NCBI RefSeq assembly: GCF_027107535.1
Contig: NZ_CP114283.1
Span: 7,440,001-7,504,000, forward strand
Source of the DNA: Streptomyces aurantiacus
GTDB lineage: Bacteria > Actinomycetota > Actinomycetes > Streptomycetales > Streptomycetaceae
Length of the DNA: 64,000 nt
Direction of reading: 5' to 3'
Part shown: positions 44,895 to 54,044 of the stretch, in pieces
Position numbering within the stretch: the stretch's first letter is position 1
How the letters are laid out: every line of letters starts with the position of its first letter
The notes under the pieces: model-generated
Told to the model about the DNA's origin: nothing
What the model saw: the letters and a program-made list of their open reading frames with translations, nothing else
Databases searched by the model: none
Program-made: the position numbers and the translations under genes

Positions 44895-45518
44895 TCAGAC
44901 ACGTGTCGGACGCAGCAGCGGAACCATGAACTGGTCGATCATCTCCTCGAGATCGCGCTCGCTCCATTCGCTCGCGCACATCTTCGAGCGGTACATCATC
45001 ATGGCCGGAATGGCATCGAAGACGTAGGGGTTCGCCGCGTCCGGCCGCACCTCCCCTCGACGGATCCCCCGGTCGACGACCTCTCCGAGCAGACGGACGG
45101 TCGGCTCCACGACCCCCTCCATGATCACCTCCTGGAAGCGCCGGGCCTGGGACGAGTCGCATTCGTGAATCACCGAGCGCAGCGCGAAACCGGGGCGCGA
45201 GAACATCGCCTCGCGCGCCCGTCGGCACAGCTCCAGCAGGTCGTCCCGCACACTTCCCAGATCGGGCACGTCCGCGAGGGGCGGCAGTCCCGCCTGGAGC
45301 GCGTCGGCGACGAGGTCCTCCTTGGACGGCCAGCGGCGGTAGACCGCGGCCTTGCCGGTCTGGGCGCCGGCCGCGACGCCCTCCATCGTGAGGCCGTTCC
45401 AGCCGACCGTGCTGAGCTGTTCCAGTGCGGCTTCGAGGATCGCACGTTCGAGTACGGCGCCGCGGCGGCGCGGGGAGGCCGCCCGAGCGGGGGCGGTCGT
45501 CCAACCCGAAGTAACCAT
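44895..45518 (-). CDS. TetR-family repressor of the adjacent efflux gene
   Basis: The 207-residue protein has an N-terminal TetR HTH (ERAILEAALEQLSTVGWNGLTMEGVAAGAQTGKAAVYRRWPSKEDL, about residues 22-70) and a helical ligand domain. The ATG at 45518 has GGAGA eight bases upstream. It is divergent from a DHA2 efflux pump, and two near-identical palindromes lie between them, so it should repress both genes and be released by a pump substrate. The ligand is unknown. Confidence 0.92.
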   Translation of the reverse strand: MVTSGWTTAPARAASPRRRGAVLERAILEAALEQLSTVGWNGLTMEGVAAGAQTGKAAVYRRWPSKEDLVADALQAGLPPLADVPDLGSVRDDLLELCRRAREAMFSRPGFALRSVIHECDSSQARRFQEVIMEGVVEPTVRLLGEVVDRGIRRGEVRPDAANPYVFDAIPAMMMYRSKMCASEWSERDLEEMIDQFMVPLLRPTRV

Positions 45519-45544
45519 GAGCGTGTCTCCGTGTGAGCGGGCGA

Positions 45545-45564
45545 GCGGCACGCGCGCGTGCCGC
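45545..45564. repeat. 20-bp perfect alternating CG palindrome in the TetR leader
   Basis: GCGGCACGCGCGCGTGCCGC is a perfect palindrome 26 bp before the TetR start codon. A related 14-bp version (GCACGCGCGCGTGC) occurs at 49421-49434. Confidence 0.5.
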
Positions 45565-45616
45565 CCCGGACCCGGGGGTCCGTTGGCGGTCAAGTGGCCC
45601 AAAGCGGCAGCGACTT

Positions 45617-45638
45617 CAGTGAACGCTTGCGTTCACTG
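45617..45638. promoter_or_regulatory. TetR operator 1
   Basis: CAGTGAACGC-TT-GCGTTCACTG is a perfect 10-bp-arm palindrome, 99 bp upstream of the TetR start and in the divergent region. Confidence 0.85.
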
Positions 45639-45665
45639 TCGGGGACTCACTACCGTTTGACGCGG

Positions 45666-45687
45666 CAGTGAACGCGAGCGTTCACTA
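45666..45687. promoter_or_regulatory. TetR operator 2, overlapping the efflux promoter
   Basis: CAGTGAACGC-GA-GCGTTCACTA repeats operator 1 with only the centre and last base changed. Its centre is 49 bp from that of operator 1. It lies just after a possible -35 TTGACG (45657-45662) and ends eight bases before the pump's GTG. Confidence 0.85.
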
Positions 45688-45695
45688 ACGCACTC

Positions 45696-47258
45696 GTGGG
45701 GGACCCAATAGTGACAACCTCTCCGTTGACCCAGGATCAAAAGCCAGGGGCGGCCCGCCGGGAGGGACATCCCGGCATCGCGCTCACCGTCATCGCGGCC
45801 TGCCAACTCATGGTGGTACTCGACGCGACGATTGTGAACATCGCCCTCCCGCACATCCAGAACGCGCTCGAGTTCTCGACCACCGATCTCACCTGGGTGG
45901 TCAGCGCGTACACACTCACCTTCGGCGGGCTGCTGCTGCTCGGCGGCCGGGCCGGTGACATCCTCGGCCGGCGCCGGGTCTTCATGACCGGCATCCTGCT
46001 CTTCACGGCCGCCTCGCTCCTCGGCGGCTTCGCCCAGGAACCCTGGCAGCTGCTGGCCGCACGCGCCCTGCAGGGCGTCGGTGGTGCGATCGCCTCGCCC
46101 ACCTCGCTGGCGCTCATCACCACGACGTTCCCCGAAGGGCCCGAGCGCAATCGCGCGTTCGGTGTCTTCGCCGCCGTCTCTGCCGGTGGCGGCGCCATCG
46201 GCCTGCTGGCCGGCGGAATGCTCACGGAGTGGCTCGACTGGCGCTGGGTCCTCTTCGTCAACGTACCCATCGGCGTGCTGATCGCCGTGGTCACACCGCT
46301 CTACATCAGCGAGTCCGAGCGGCATCCCGGGCGCTTCGACATCGCGGGCGCGCTGACGTCGACGGCCGGTATGGCATCGCTCGTCTACGGCTTCATCCGG
46401 GCCGCGGAGGAGGGGTGGCGGGACGGTCTCACCATCGCGTCCTTCTGCGCAGCGGTCGTCCTCCTGGCGGCGTTCGCACTGATCGAGTCCCGGGCCAAGG
46501 AACCGATCACGCCCCTGCGGATGTTCGCCGACCGCAACCGCTCCGGTACGTATGTGATCATGCTGAGCCTGGCCGCGGCGATGTTCGGCATGTTCTTCTT
46601 CATCGTTCTCTTCGTGCAGAACGTGCTGCGGTACACGCCGATCGAGGCAGGCCTGGCCTTCCTCCCCGTGACGTTCGCGATCATCGTCGGCGCGGGCCTG
46701 TCGCAGCGTTTCCTGCCGGTTCTCGGCCCGAAGCCGTTCATGGTGGTCGGGTCGGCCTTCGTCGCGGTCGGGCTCGGCTGGCTGACCTTCATGGACCCCG
46801 GGAGTACGTATCTCGGCGGGGTGCTCGGCCCGATGCTGCTGTTCGCCTTCGGCATGGGGCTGAACTTCGTGACGCTGACCCTGACCGCGGTCTCCGGGGT
46901 CGCCGCACACGAGGCGGGTGCCGCGTCTGGCCTGCTCAACGTCACGCAGCAGGTGGGCGGTTCGCTCGGCCTCTCCATCCTGACCACCGTCTTCGGCACG
47001 GCGAGCCGCGAAGAGGCGGAGCAGCAGGTCACGGACTTCATGGCCAGTGCCTCGGCCGAGCAGAAGGCCGAGTTCGCCAGGACACACCAACTGCCCGCTC
47101 CCTGGAGTCACGAGGTGCTCGCCCAGGGCATCTCCACGGCTTTCATCCCGGCTGTCGCGATGGCCCTGCTCGCCCTGGTCACCGCCACGGTGGTGATCAA
47201 GGTCCGCAAGAGCGACCTCGAGGCGTTGTCGGGCACGGCGGGCCCCGCCGCGGGCTGA
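45696..47258 (+). CDS. DHA2-family (EmrB/QacA type) MFS efflux transporter
   Basis: The 520-residue protein has about 14 transmembrane segments and the DHA2 motifs LDATIVNIALPHIQ (motif D1), GGRAGDILGRRRVF (motif A) and RALQGVGGAIASPTSLALI (motif C region). It should export a drug or metabolite by proton antiport. It starts at GTG 45696; a second in-frame GTG at 45711 is possible. It is divergent from a TetR regulator with twin operators. The substrate is unknown. Confidence 0.93.
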   Translation: MGDPIVTTSPLTQDQKPGAARREGHPGIALTVIAACQLMVVLDATIVNIALPHIQNALEFSTTDLTWVVSAYTLTFGGLLLLGGRAGDILGRRRVFMTGILLFTAASLLGGFAQEPWQLLAARALQGVGGAIASPTSLALITTTFPEGPERNRAFGVFAAVSAGGGAIGLLAGGMLTEWLDWRWVLFVNVPIGVLIAVVTPLYISESERHPGRFDIAGALTSTAGMASLVYGFIRAAEEGWRDGLTIASFCAAVVLLAAFALIESRAKEPITPLRMFADRNRSGTYVIMLSLAAAMFGMFFFIVLFVQNVLRYTPIEAGLAFLPVTFAIIVGAGLSQRFLPVLGPKPFMVVGSAFVAVGLGWLTFMDPGSTYLGGVLGPMLLFAFGMGLNFVTLTLTAVSGVAAHEAGAASGLLNVTQQVGGSLGLSILTTVFGTASREEAEQQVTDFMASASAEQKAEFARTHQLPAPWSHEVLAQGISTAFIPAVAMALLALVTATVVIKVRKSDLEALSGTAGPAAG

Positions 47259-47472
47259 CCAGCAGGCCGGGCCGCCGTACGGGAGACGGTGGCCCGGCCT
47301 GCCCGGTTCGTACGCGATCGAAGTCGCGGCTCTGCGCCCCGCGCCCGAGCCGTGCCTGCCGTCGAGCGTCCGAGGCCGTGCGTGCCTCGGACGCGCGGCC
47401 GAAGCGGCGCGTCCTCGACGCCGGCAGGCGCGTACGTGGTCGGCGCGCGCCTGCGCGCCTGCCTCAGCTGTT

Positions 47473-49212
47473 TCAGCTGCCTCCGCGGAACGCCAGCTCG
47501 GTGTTCAGCCGACCGCACTCCTGCCAGTCGGCCTCGGAGGACAGGCCCCGCCCGTCGAGGATGTCCCGGGCCCGAGCCTCGCCCCAGCTCGTCGCGAACC
47601 ACGGCTCGGTCTCCGCCTGCAGGTCCTCCGCCATGGACTTCAGAGCGCAGGACCGCAGGGGCTCCTCCAGCTTGTCGAGGGCCGGCACGGCGTCGGCGGA
47701 CAGCCCGCGCGCGTAGTCGAGGTCGAACGTGCCCGTCTCCTCGTACCGCTGGACGTTGCGCTCGGCGATCAGGCCGTCCGGTGACACGATTCCGAAGACG
47801 AGCACTCCCGCGGCGGCGCTGGCCATCACGGCGCGCGGCAGCCAGCGGGCACCGAGGACACCGGCCACCATGATGAGCGCGATGACCAGGCCGAGCCAGA
47901 GCTCGACGCCCACCACCGAGATCCGCAGCCGGGTCAGTCCGTACGCCTCCACGTACATGTCCATACGCCGCACCGCCGCTGCCACCACGACGAGGGCGAG
48001 GGCGCAGAGAGTCCCGAGGACGGCGCGCACCAGTGTCCAGTCGCGTGAGCCGTCCCGCGGGGCCCAGCGCAGGGCGAAGACGATGACCAGAAGGGTGAGG
48101 AGTGTGACCAGGAGCAGCTGCCAGAAACCCTGGCGCGCGTACTCGGCGTAGGACTGGCCGGTCTTCTCCAGTACGGCGTCGTATCCGCCGAACAGGACGG
48201 CCAGCTGGACGGCGTTGAAGACCGCGAAGAGCACGGCGAGCACGATCAGGGGCAGCGCCCACTCGACGCGGCCACGGGCGCGGCCCGGGGGCACCTCGAC
48301 GCGGTCCCACTGGACGGGTGCCGCGGCCGTGTGTGCCGCCGCGAGAGCGCCGACGGCACCGAGCACGAACAGAACGACGTGCCAGGGACCACCGGAGACG
48401 GAAGCGTCCGGCACGAGACCCGCGAGGAGGTCCGCGAAGGCCGCGTCCGCCCCGGCGAACAGCGTGCCGAAGACCACCAGCAGAACCGCGGCCACCACGA
48501 GCGCCCGCAGCACCGGGCCCACGTTGCCGCGGGCGCCGCCGGTTCGCTCGCGCAGCCCGCGCCAACCCCAGCCCGGGCCGGTGATCAGCGACGTGTAGAG
48601 GCCTATCGGGCCGAACAGCATCCCTGGCCAGGTACGGCCGCCGTGCAGGGCGAGCGAGCCCACCGCCACCGCGGCGACGACGGCGAGGAACGACGGCCAG
48701 TCGGCGTCCCTCAGAGCCGGAACGATGAGCAGGGCGAGCCCTCCGGCGCCCCACACCAGCGTCCAGGGGCGCGGACGCCGGCCCGCCGTCCCAGCGGCGA
48801 AGTACGCGCCGAGCGTGACCGGAATCGCCACCATCAGGAGGTTGAGCGCCAGCCCTTCTCCGAGCAGGAGCATGCTGAGCAGGCCTGCGGCCAGTGCGGC
48901 CCAGAGGGTCTCGGTGCGGACCGGCGCCGGGGTGCCCGCCTGGATGTCCGCGAACCAGGACTCGACGGCGGGACCGTCCCAGCCTTCGTCCTCCTCCGAG
49001 TCCTCTTCCGAGCTGCCGCGGCCGTCGGAGTCGCCGCGGTCGTCGGATCGGCGTCCGGCCCTGCTCCTGCCCGAGGACGCACCTGCGGCGTCGTCCCCGG
49101 AGCGGGCCGCTGGAAGGGTGCCCTCCGGCTCCTCGGCCTCGATGCCGGACTTCAGTGCTCGATCCTCCGCTTTCGAGCCGCTCGGCTCGGCCTCGGACGG
49201 CGTGTCGGACAC
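47473..49212 (-). CDS. DUF4173/DUF4153 family membrane protein
   Basis: The 579-residue protein has a Ser/Asp/Glu-rich cytoplasmic N-terminus (about 1-90, SSEEDSEEDEGWDGP). About 12 transmembrane segments follow, with the family segments VQLAVLFGGYDAVLEKTGQSYAEYARQGFWQLLLVTLLTL and YVEAYGLTRLRISVVGVELWLG, and a cytoplasmic tail. The YAEYARQGFWQL motif is typical of DUF4173. Function is unknown. The GTG at 49212 follows GGGAGGGGG; an upstream extension is noncoding. Confidence 0.88.
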   Translation of the reverse strand: MSDTPSEAEPSGSKAEDRALKSGIEAEEPEGTLPAARSGDDAAGASSGRSRAGRRSDDRGDSDGRGSSEEDSEEDEGWDGPAVESWFADIQAGTPAPVRTETLWAALAAGLLSMLLLGEGLALNLLMVAIPVTLGAYFAAGTAGRRPRPWTLVWGAGGLALLIVPALRDADWPSFLAVVAAVAVGSLALHGGRTWPGMLFGPIGLYTSLITGPGWGWRGLRERTGGARGNVGPVLRALVVAAVLLVVFGTLFAGADAAFADLLAGLVPDASVSGGPWHVVLFVLGAVGALAAAHTAAAPVQWDRVEVPPGRARGRVEWALPLIVLAVLFAVFNAVQLAVLFGGYDAVLEKTGQSYAEYARQGFWQLLLVTLLTLLVIVFALRWAPRDGSRDWTLVRAVLGTLCALALVVVAAAVRRMDMYVEAYGLTRLRISVVGVELWLGLVIALIMVAGVLGARWLPRAVMASAAAGVLVFGIVSPDGLIAERNVQRYEETGTFDLDYARGLSADAVPALDKLEEPLRSCALKSMAEDLQAETEPWFATSWGEARARDILDGRGLSSEADWQECGRLNTELAFRGGS

Positions 49213-49607
49213 GGGACCCCCTCCCGACCGGTCCGGGCAGCTCGCAGCCCGGAACGGCTGCGGGGGAGCCCAGAAACCGGCTTCTCGTCGGCGCACGCCC
49301 GCGATGATCAACGAGCGGCGTGGCGGAAAGGGTAACCGCGGGACGGTCGGCCCAGCGGGTCACGAGCTCTCTGTGGCAGGGCTGTGACAGTGGTCGCCGC
49401 TTGGGCCAGGAGAAACAGGGGCACGCGCGCGTGCGGCACTTATGCGAGCCGAGCGGCCGCCGCCGAGGGCAGAGATGTGGTCGCTTCTCATCTCAGCCGC
49501 TCGAGGAAAGCCGTCAGCGCGCACGGCCGGCCGCGTCTCACCGAGCCCTGCGCGGGGCAGAGGACATGGCCCCCGCCGAAAGGGCGCCGGACGCCCCTGC
49601 GCCGGCC
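49213..49607. other. Intergenic region without recognised genes
   Basis: These 395 bp upstream of the DUF4173 gene have open frames on both strands but no ribosome sites or family sequence. They contain the GCACGCGCGCGTGC palindrome at 49421-49434. Confidence 0.4.
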
Positions 49608-50519
49608 CTAGCCGTCGTCCCCCGGTGTCAGCCAGCCCGGCAGCGCCTCCGTGTGCTGCACCCACGCGGCGGGCGGTGCCCCGGCCTTCCCGGCGGCCAC
49701 GACACCCCCGACGATGGCGCAGGTGGTGTCCATGTCGCCACCCACCTGGGCCGTCGCCCAGAAACCCTCTTCGTAGTCCCCGAGTGTCCGCGCCGCCGAC
49801 CAGAGGGCGAACGGCACCGTGTCGTGCGCGGTCGTACGCCGCCCGCAGCCGAGGACGGCGGCGACGGTGGCCGTGTCTCCGTAGTCGAGCATGTCCCTGG
49901 CGCGCCGCAGGCCCGCGCCGACGGCGCTGCGCGGCACGAGGGCGATGACTCCGTCGAGCAGCGCGTCGGGCCTGGGCGGGCCCCCCGGCGCCGCGGCCAG
50001 CGCGGCGGCGGCCGCCACGGCCATGGCGCCGACCACCGCTTCGCGGTGCTGATGCGTGGGGTACGCCGAGATCTCGGCCTGGTGCGTGGCCTGCTCCGGG
50101 TCGTCCGCGTACCAGGCGCCCAGGGGGGCGATGCGCATCGCCGCTCCGTTGCCCCAGGAACCCTGGCCCTTGAAGAGGGCCGAGGACAGCTCGCGCCAGT
50201 CGCCGCCCTCCCGGATCAGCCGCAGCAGTCGGTTGACCGCGGGTCCGTACCCACGGTCGAAGTCGTGGTGCTCGGCGAAGGAGTGGGCCAGGGCGTCCTG
50301 GTCGATGCGGTGATGGGTGGCCAGAGTGGCCACTACGGAGGTGGCCATTTCCGTGTCGTCGGTCCACTGCCAGGGCCCGGGCGGCAGTACGCGGTCCTTG
50401 AGCAGCGGGTAGTTCGCGGGCACGAAGAACTGGGAGCCCAGCGCATCCCCCACCGCGAGTCCACGCAGGCTGGCCAGGGCGCGATCGAGGCGCCCGTCGG
50501 GAGAGGAGTCAGCGGTCAT
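49608..50519 (-). CDS. ADP-ribosylglycohydrolase (DraG/ARH-type) family protein
   Basis: The 303-residue enzyme has the dinuclear-metal motifs of the family: GLAVGDALGSQF near residue 20, QWTDDTEMATSV near 50 and the C-terminal VGGDMDTTCAIVGG near 255. Such enzymes remove ADP-ribose from proteins or other acceptors or hydrolyse ADP-ribosyl derivatives; the target is unknown. Orthologues are common in Streptomyces. NrtR, whose ligand is ADP-ribose, is encoded about 14 kb away, but a link is speculative. Confidence 0.93.
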   Translation of the reverse strand: MTADSSPDGRLDRALASLRGLAVGDALGSQFFVPANYPLLKDRVLPPGPWQWTDDTEMATSVVATLATHHRIDQDALAHSFAEHHDFDRGYGPAVNRLLRLIREGGDWRELSSALFKGQGSWGNGAAMRIAPLGAWYADDPEQATHQAEISAYPTHQHREAVVGAMAVAAAAALAAAPGGPPRPDALLDGVIALVPRSAVGAGLRRARDMLDYGDTATVAAVLGCGRRTTAHDTVPFALWSAARTLGDYEEGFWATAQVGGDMDTTCAIVGGVVAAGKAGAPPAAWVQHTEALPGWLTPGDDG

Positions 50520-51118
50520 CGCCCTGCCACTCTAATTCGTTGTTAACGGATCCAGCATTATCCAGAGGGTTCTGCTGGGCCTGTTCGAGTCCTGGGACTG
50601 TGACATCTTCTGCCACTCCGGCTGATGAAGGCCTCCGGATAGACGGATGCAATGTTCTGGTGCTCGTGGTGGTGGCGGTCGCGCGGACACCGGGTGGATG
50701 CCTGGGCTGCAACTGGCATGGATGCCTCGTTTGAGGCTGGTGGCACTCGGTGTCTTCGCGACCACCACCAGACGGTGTGGTGTTGGCGGCCGTCGGTTCC
50801 GGGCGGATGCCTGCGCTGGATCGGGTCCTGACGCCTTTCCACAGACTGGCGACGCCCGGGCTGTCGCGCGTCAACACCCGCCGCCTTGATCCCTCGTTGG
50901 TGTTGGTGGGACGAGCCCACCGCACGGTGACTTCTCATTGCAGGCGAGCCAGCTGAGCTCTCGCATAGACCGAGGCCCGCGCGGTGCGCTGGTGCCACGA
51001 ACACGGCTAGTGAGGCGTCGGTCCGACCCTCGTGGTCGAGGCCTGGAATTAGGGAGCCGAGTGGCCCGCATGCGCTCGTGACCAGTGCAAACACACGCAC
51101 TTCAGGGAGGGAACAACT
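50520..51118 (+). other. Noncoding DNA left of the IS110 transposase, repeat-rich; probable IS left end
   Basis: Roughly 600 bp lack a supported gene. 50666-50819 carry imperfect direct and inverted repeats, including three copies of GGATGCCT. The last about 200 bp before the TTG start (50900-51118) are where IS110-family elements encode their bridge (seek) RNA. The exact left end of the element cannot be set from sequence alone because IS110 elements usually lack terminal inverted repeats. Confidence 0.45.
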
Positions 51119-52360
51119 TTGATTTACTGCGGAATCGACTGGGCGGAGAAGACCCACGACGTCGCACTGGTCGACGACACCGGCCAGTTACTCGCCAAAC
51201 GACACATCACCGACGACCCGGCCGGCTACAGAATCCTGCTGGACCTGCTCGCCGAGTACGGCGACACCGAGGAGACTCCCATCCCGGTTGCGATCGAGAC
51301 CAGCCGCGGCCTGCTCGTCGCCGTGCTGCGAACCGGCAAGCGGCGGGTCTTCGCCATCAACCCGATGGCCGCCGCCCGCTACCGCGACCGGCACTCCGTT
51401 TCTGGCAAGAAGTCCGATCCCGGCGATGCCCTGGTCCTGGCGAACGTCCTGCGGACCGACATGCACGCCCACCGGCCGCTGCCCGACGACTCCGGCCTTG
51501 CCCGCGCCATCGCCGTCTTGGCCCGGGCACAGCAGGACGCGACCTGGAACCGGCAGCAGATGTCCAACCAGCTCCGGTCCTTGCTGCGCGAGTACTACCC
51601 CGCTGCCCTGGACGCCTTCGCAGTCTGGGCCAACGGTCTGTGCCGTCCCGAGGCCCGCGAACTCCTCAAGCTGGCGCCCACCCCCGCCAAAGCCGCGCGG
51701 CTGACCCGCGCACAGATCACGGCTGCCCTTAAGCGGTCCGGCCGCCAGCGCGGAATCGAGGCCGACACCGAGCGGCTCCGCGAAGCGCTACGACGCAACT
51801 GGGCCCGACATCTGCCCGTGGTCGAGGACGCACTCGGCAAGCAGATGCTGGCGCTCCTGGGCCAGCTGGAAGCCGCCTGCACCGCCGCTGACGACCTGGC
51901 CAAGGCGGTGGAGGAGGCCTTCCCTCAGCACCCGGACGCTGACATCCTCCTCAGCTTCCCGGGGCTCGGTGTCCAGCTGGGCGCCCGGGTGCTGGCCGAG
52001 ATCGGGGACGACCACACGCGCTTCGCGGACGCCCGCGGCCTGAAGGCCTATGCGGGCTCCTCGCCGATTACCAGGGCCTCGGGCAAGAAGTCGAGCGTCA
52101 CCCGGCGGCGTGTGAAGAACGATCGACTCAACCACGCCGGCCATTTGTGGGCCTTCGCAGCTCTGACCGCCTCGCCCGGAGCCAAGGTCCACTACCGGCG
52201 ACGACGCGACAAGCACGGTGACTGGCACGCCTCCGCCTTGCGGAACTTGTTCAACCGCATGGTCGGCCAGATGTATCACTGTCTCCAGCACGGGCAGCGC
52301 TATGACGAGGCACTGGCTTTCCCGTCCCCGTCGGAAGGACTCGAACCGGCCGCCGCATAG
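51119..52360 (+). mobile_element. IS110-family insertion sequence transposase
   Basis: The 413-residue transposase has the N-terminal RuvC-like DEDD domain (YCGIDWAEKTHDVALVDD; IETSRGLL; KKSDPGDALVLANVLRTD). A coiled central part leads to the C-terminal Transposase_20 domain with LLSFPGLGVQLGARVLAEIGD and the serine motif YAGSSPITRASGKK. These features define IS110. The frame is intact, so the element may be active. The TTG start has GGAGGG eight bases upstream. IS110 enzymes use an RNA guide from the element's noncoding end to choose target and donor DNA. Confidence 0.92.
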
Positions 52361-52378
52361 CCGCGGAAGCCTGAGCCC

Positions 52379-52606
52379 TCACTCTGCGATGACCAGGCCG
52401 AACTTGCGTAGCCGGGGCACGCAGGTGTCCAGGCACGCTTCGACGGAAACCGCGTCCGTACGCACGAGCAGGTCCTCGTGGAACGGGGCTCCGCTCGCGA
52501 CGAATGTCCATGGCTTCATGCCCTCGCGCATGCGCTCAGCGTCTGCCTTCAAGAGCACCGTGACCCCCTGCTCGGCCAGCGACTCCATGATGCGCACCAC
52601 GTCCAC
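52379..52606 (-). CDS. Small hypothetical protein abutting the IS110 element
   Basis: The 75-residue protein (MDVVRIMESLAEQGVTVLLKADAERMREG, KPWTFVASGAP, VEACLDTCVPRLRKFGLVIAE) has coding-like codon use and looks like small conserved Streptomyces proteins of unknown function. Its stop codon lies only 18 bp from the transposase stop, so the element may have inserted at or into its 3' end and replaced its last residues. The upstream sequence has no strong ribosome site. Confidence 0.7.
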   Translation of the reverse strand: MDVVRIMESLAEQGVTVLLKADAERMREGMKPWTFVASGAPFHEDLLVRTDAVSVEACLDTCVPRLRKFGLVIAE

Positions 52607-52696
52607 CGAAACTCCCCTTGCGCCCGTAATCGAACAGGCAGCAAAGCTACACAGACATCGCCGCCACCTGCTTGACGGCTTGAGGCCGTGAGGCGT

Positions 52697-53356
52697 CTAT
52701 CCGGTGAACCCGTACGACTCCGGATCACGCCAACGCTCGAAGGGACGGTCGATCGTGTACTTGCCGTCCTCCCCCAGAACGAGCATCCGCATCTCCGCGT
52801 TCCCCGGGTTCGACAGCGACTCGAATTCGGCGACCGTCCAGTGGAACCAGCGCATGCAGAACAGCCGCATGGCCAGACCATGGGTCACCAGGAGCACGTT
52901 GGGCGGGTGATCGGGCGCCTCGAAGCTCCGGAACAGGCTCTCCAGGAAGTTGCCGACCCGGTCGTACACGTCGGCACCGGACTCGCCCTGCGCGAAGCGG
53001 TAGAAGAAGTGCCCGTACGCGTCGCGGTAGGCCTTCTGGAGGCGTACGTCGTCCCGGTCCTGCCAGTTTCCCCAGTCCTGCTCGCGCAGCCGTGGCTCCT
53101 CCCGGACGCGTACCTGGCCGGGATCCAGGTGGAAGGCGCGGAAGGTCTCATGGGTGCGGCGGTACGGGGAGACGTAAACGCTTACCTGCTCGCCGCCGAA
53201 GACCTCTCGGATCCGCTTGCCCGTCTCCTCCGCCTGCCGCCACCCCTTCTCGGTGAGCGCCAGGGCGTGGTCGGGTTCACGCTCGTAGACGGAGTCATCG
53301 GCATTGCCCACCGACTCGCCGTGCCGGACAAGGACGATGCGCCGTGGACGTGCCAT
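52697..53356 (-). CDS. Histidine phosphatase superfamily protein (phosphoglycerate mutase-like)
   Basis: The 219-residue enzyme has the phospho-histidine motif LVRHGESVGN at the N-terminus, the second Arg in SPYRRTHET, the Glu in RLREQDWGNWQ and the second catalytic His in LLVTHGLAMRLF. The family includes phosphoglycerate mutases and many small-molecule phosphatases. The substrate is unassigned. It starts ATG, monocistronic, divergent in orientation from TerD further on. Confidence 0.93.
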   Translation of the reverse strand: MARPRRIVLVRHGESVGNADDSVYEREPDHALALTEKGWRQAEETGKRIREVFGGEQVSVYVSPYRRTHETFRAFHLDPGQVRVREEPRLREQDWGNWQDRDDVRLQKAYRDAYGHFFYRFAQGESGADVYDRVGNFLESLFRSFEAPDHPPNVLLVTHGLAMRLFCMRWFHWTVAEFESLSNPGNAEMRMLVLGEDGKYTIDRPFERWRDPESYGFTG

Positions 53357-53438
53357 ACCGAAACCCTAGATCGGGTCGCGGCCGATCGAGCACTCGTACG
53401 GGCTGCATACGTCGCAGGTCACATAAATCGCGACCGTT

Positions 53439-54044
53439 TCAGACGGTCCAGGCCGGTTCCAGCTGGACGATGTCCCCCGTGAGCGCCGCGACGTCCGCCT
53501 CGATCTGGGCCCGCAGGGCGAGCCGCTCCACCCGCTCGACCCGGTATTTGCCGTGCTCGGCGGCGGATTTCCACATCGACAGGACCAGGAACTCGTGGCC
53601 GGGCGCCTCCCCGAACAGCCCTCGCACCATGCCGGGCGAACCGGCCATCGCGGGGTTCCAGACCTTCTCCTGCATCAGCGCGAAATGCTCGGCGCGCTCC
53701 TCGTGGACGCGACAGTGCGCCACCCGTACGAGATCGGCCTCCGTGAAGCGGGGTTCGAAGCCCGTCTTCACGTCGAATCGGTGATCGAAGAGTTTGACGT
53801 GCGGATCCTTGAAGGTGCCTGCCTGGGAGGTGGCCAGCCGGTCATGGGAACGCGCCATGAAGGAGTCGTAGAAGGCACGGCTCTCCCAGAAGGCGAAGAT
53901 GTGGGCGACTCCGGACCTTCCCCGGCTCCATCCCCCGCCCTGCCCCCGGAATCCCGGCTCCCCCAGAAGCCCCGCCCATTTCCGCTGCCCCCGTTCGAAA
54001 CCGCGGCGGTCCACCACGGTGCAGCGAATCCACTTGACCAGCAC
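53439..54044 (-). CDS. YdbC-family (DUF4937) protein
   Basis: The 201-residue protein starts VLVKWIRCTVVDRRGFERGQRKWAGL and has two ferredoxin-like (dimeric alpha-beta barrel) halves, including HIFAFWESRAFYDSFMARSHDRLA and EFLVLSMWKSAAEHGKYRVERVERLA. This matches YdbC-like proteins, relatives of antibiotic-biosynthesis monooxygenase-fold proteins, of unknown function. The GTG at 54044 lies six bases after TACGAT with no ribosome site, which suggests a leaderless mRNA. It is divergent from TerD. Confidence 0.85.
   Translation of the reverse strand: MLVKWIRCTVVDRRGFERGQRKWAGLLGEPGFRGQGGGWSRGRSGVAHIFAFWESRAFYDSFMARSHDRLATSQAGTFKDPHVKLFDHRFDVKTGFEPRFTEADLVRVAHCRVHEERAEHFALMQEKVWNPAMAGSPGMVRGLFGEAPGHEFLVLSMWKSAAEHGKYRVERVERLALRAQIEADVAALTGDIVQLEPAWTV

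Noticed and set aside
50583..50600. GTTCGAGTCC, resembling a tRNA T-arm, and its inverse at the end of the transposase gene (about 52329-52340)
   Set aside because: No paired T-stem, anticodon arm or acceptor stem is present at either place, and the second lies within coding sequence.
50509..50925. Minus-strand open frame ending inside the ADP-ribosylglycohydrolase start
   Set aside because: Third-codon-position GC is low, there is no ribosome site, and the sequence is repeat-derived.
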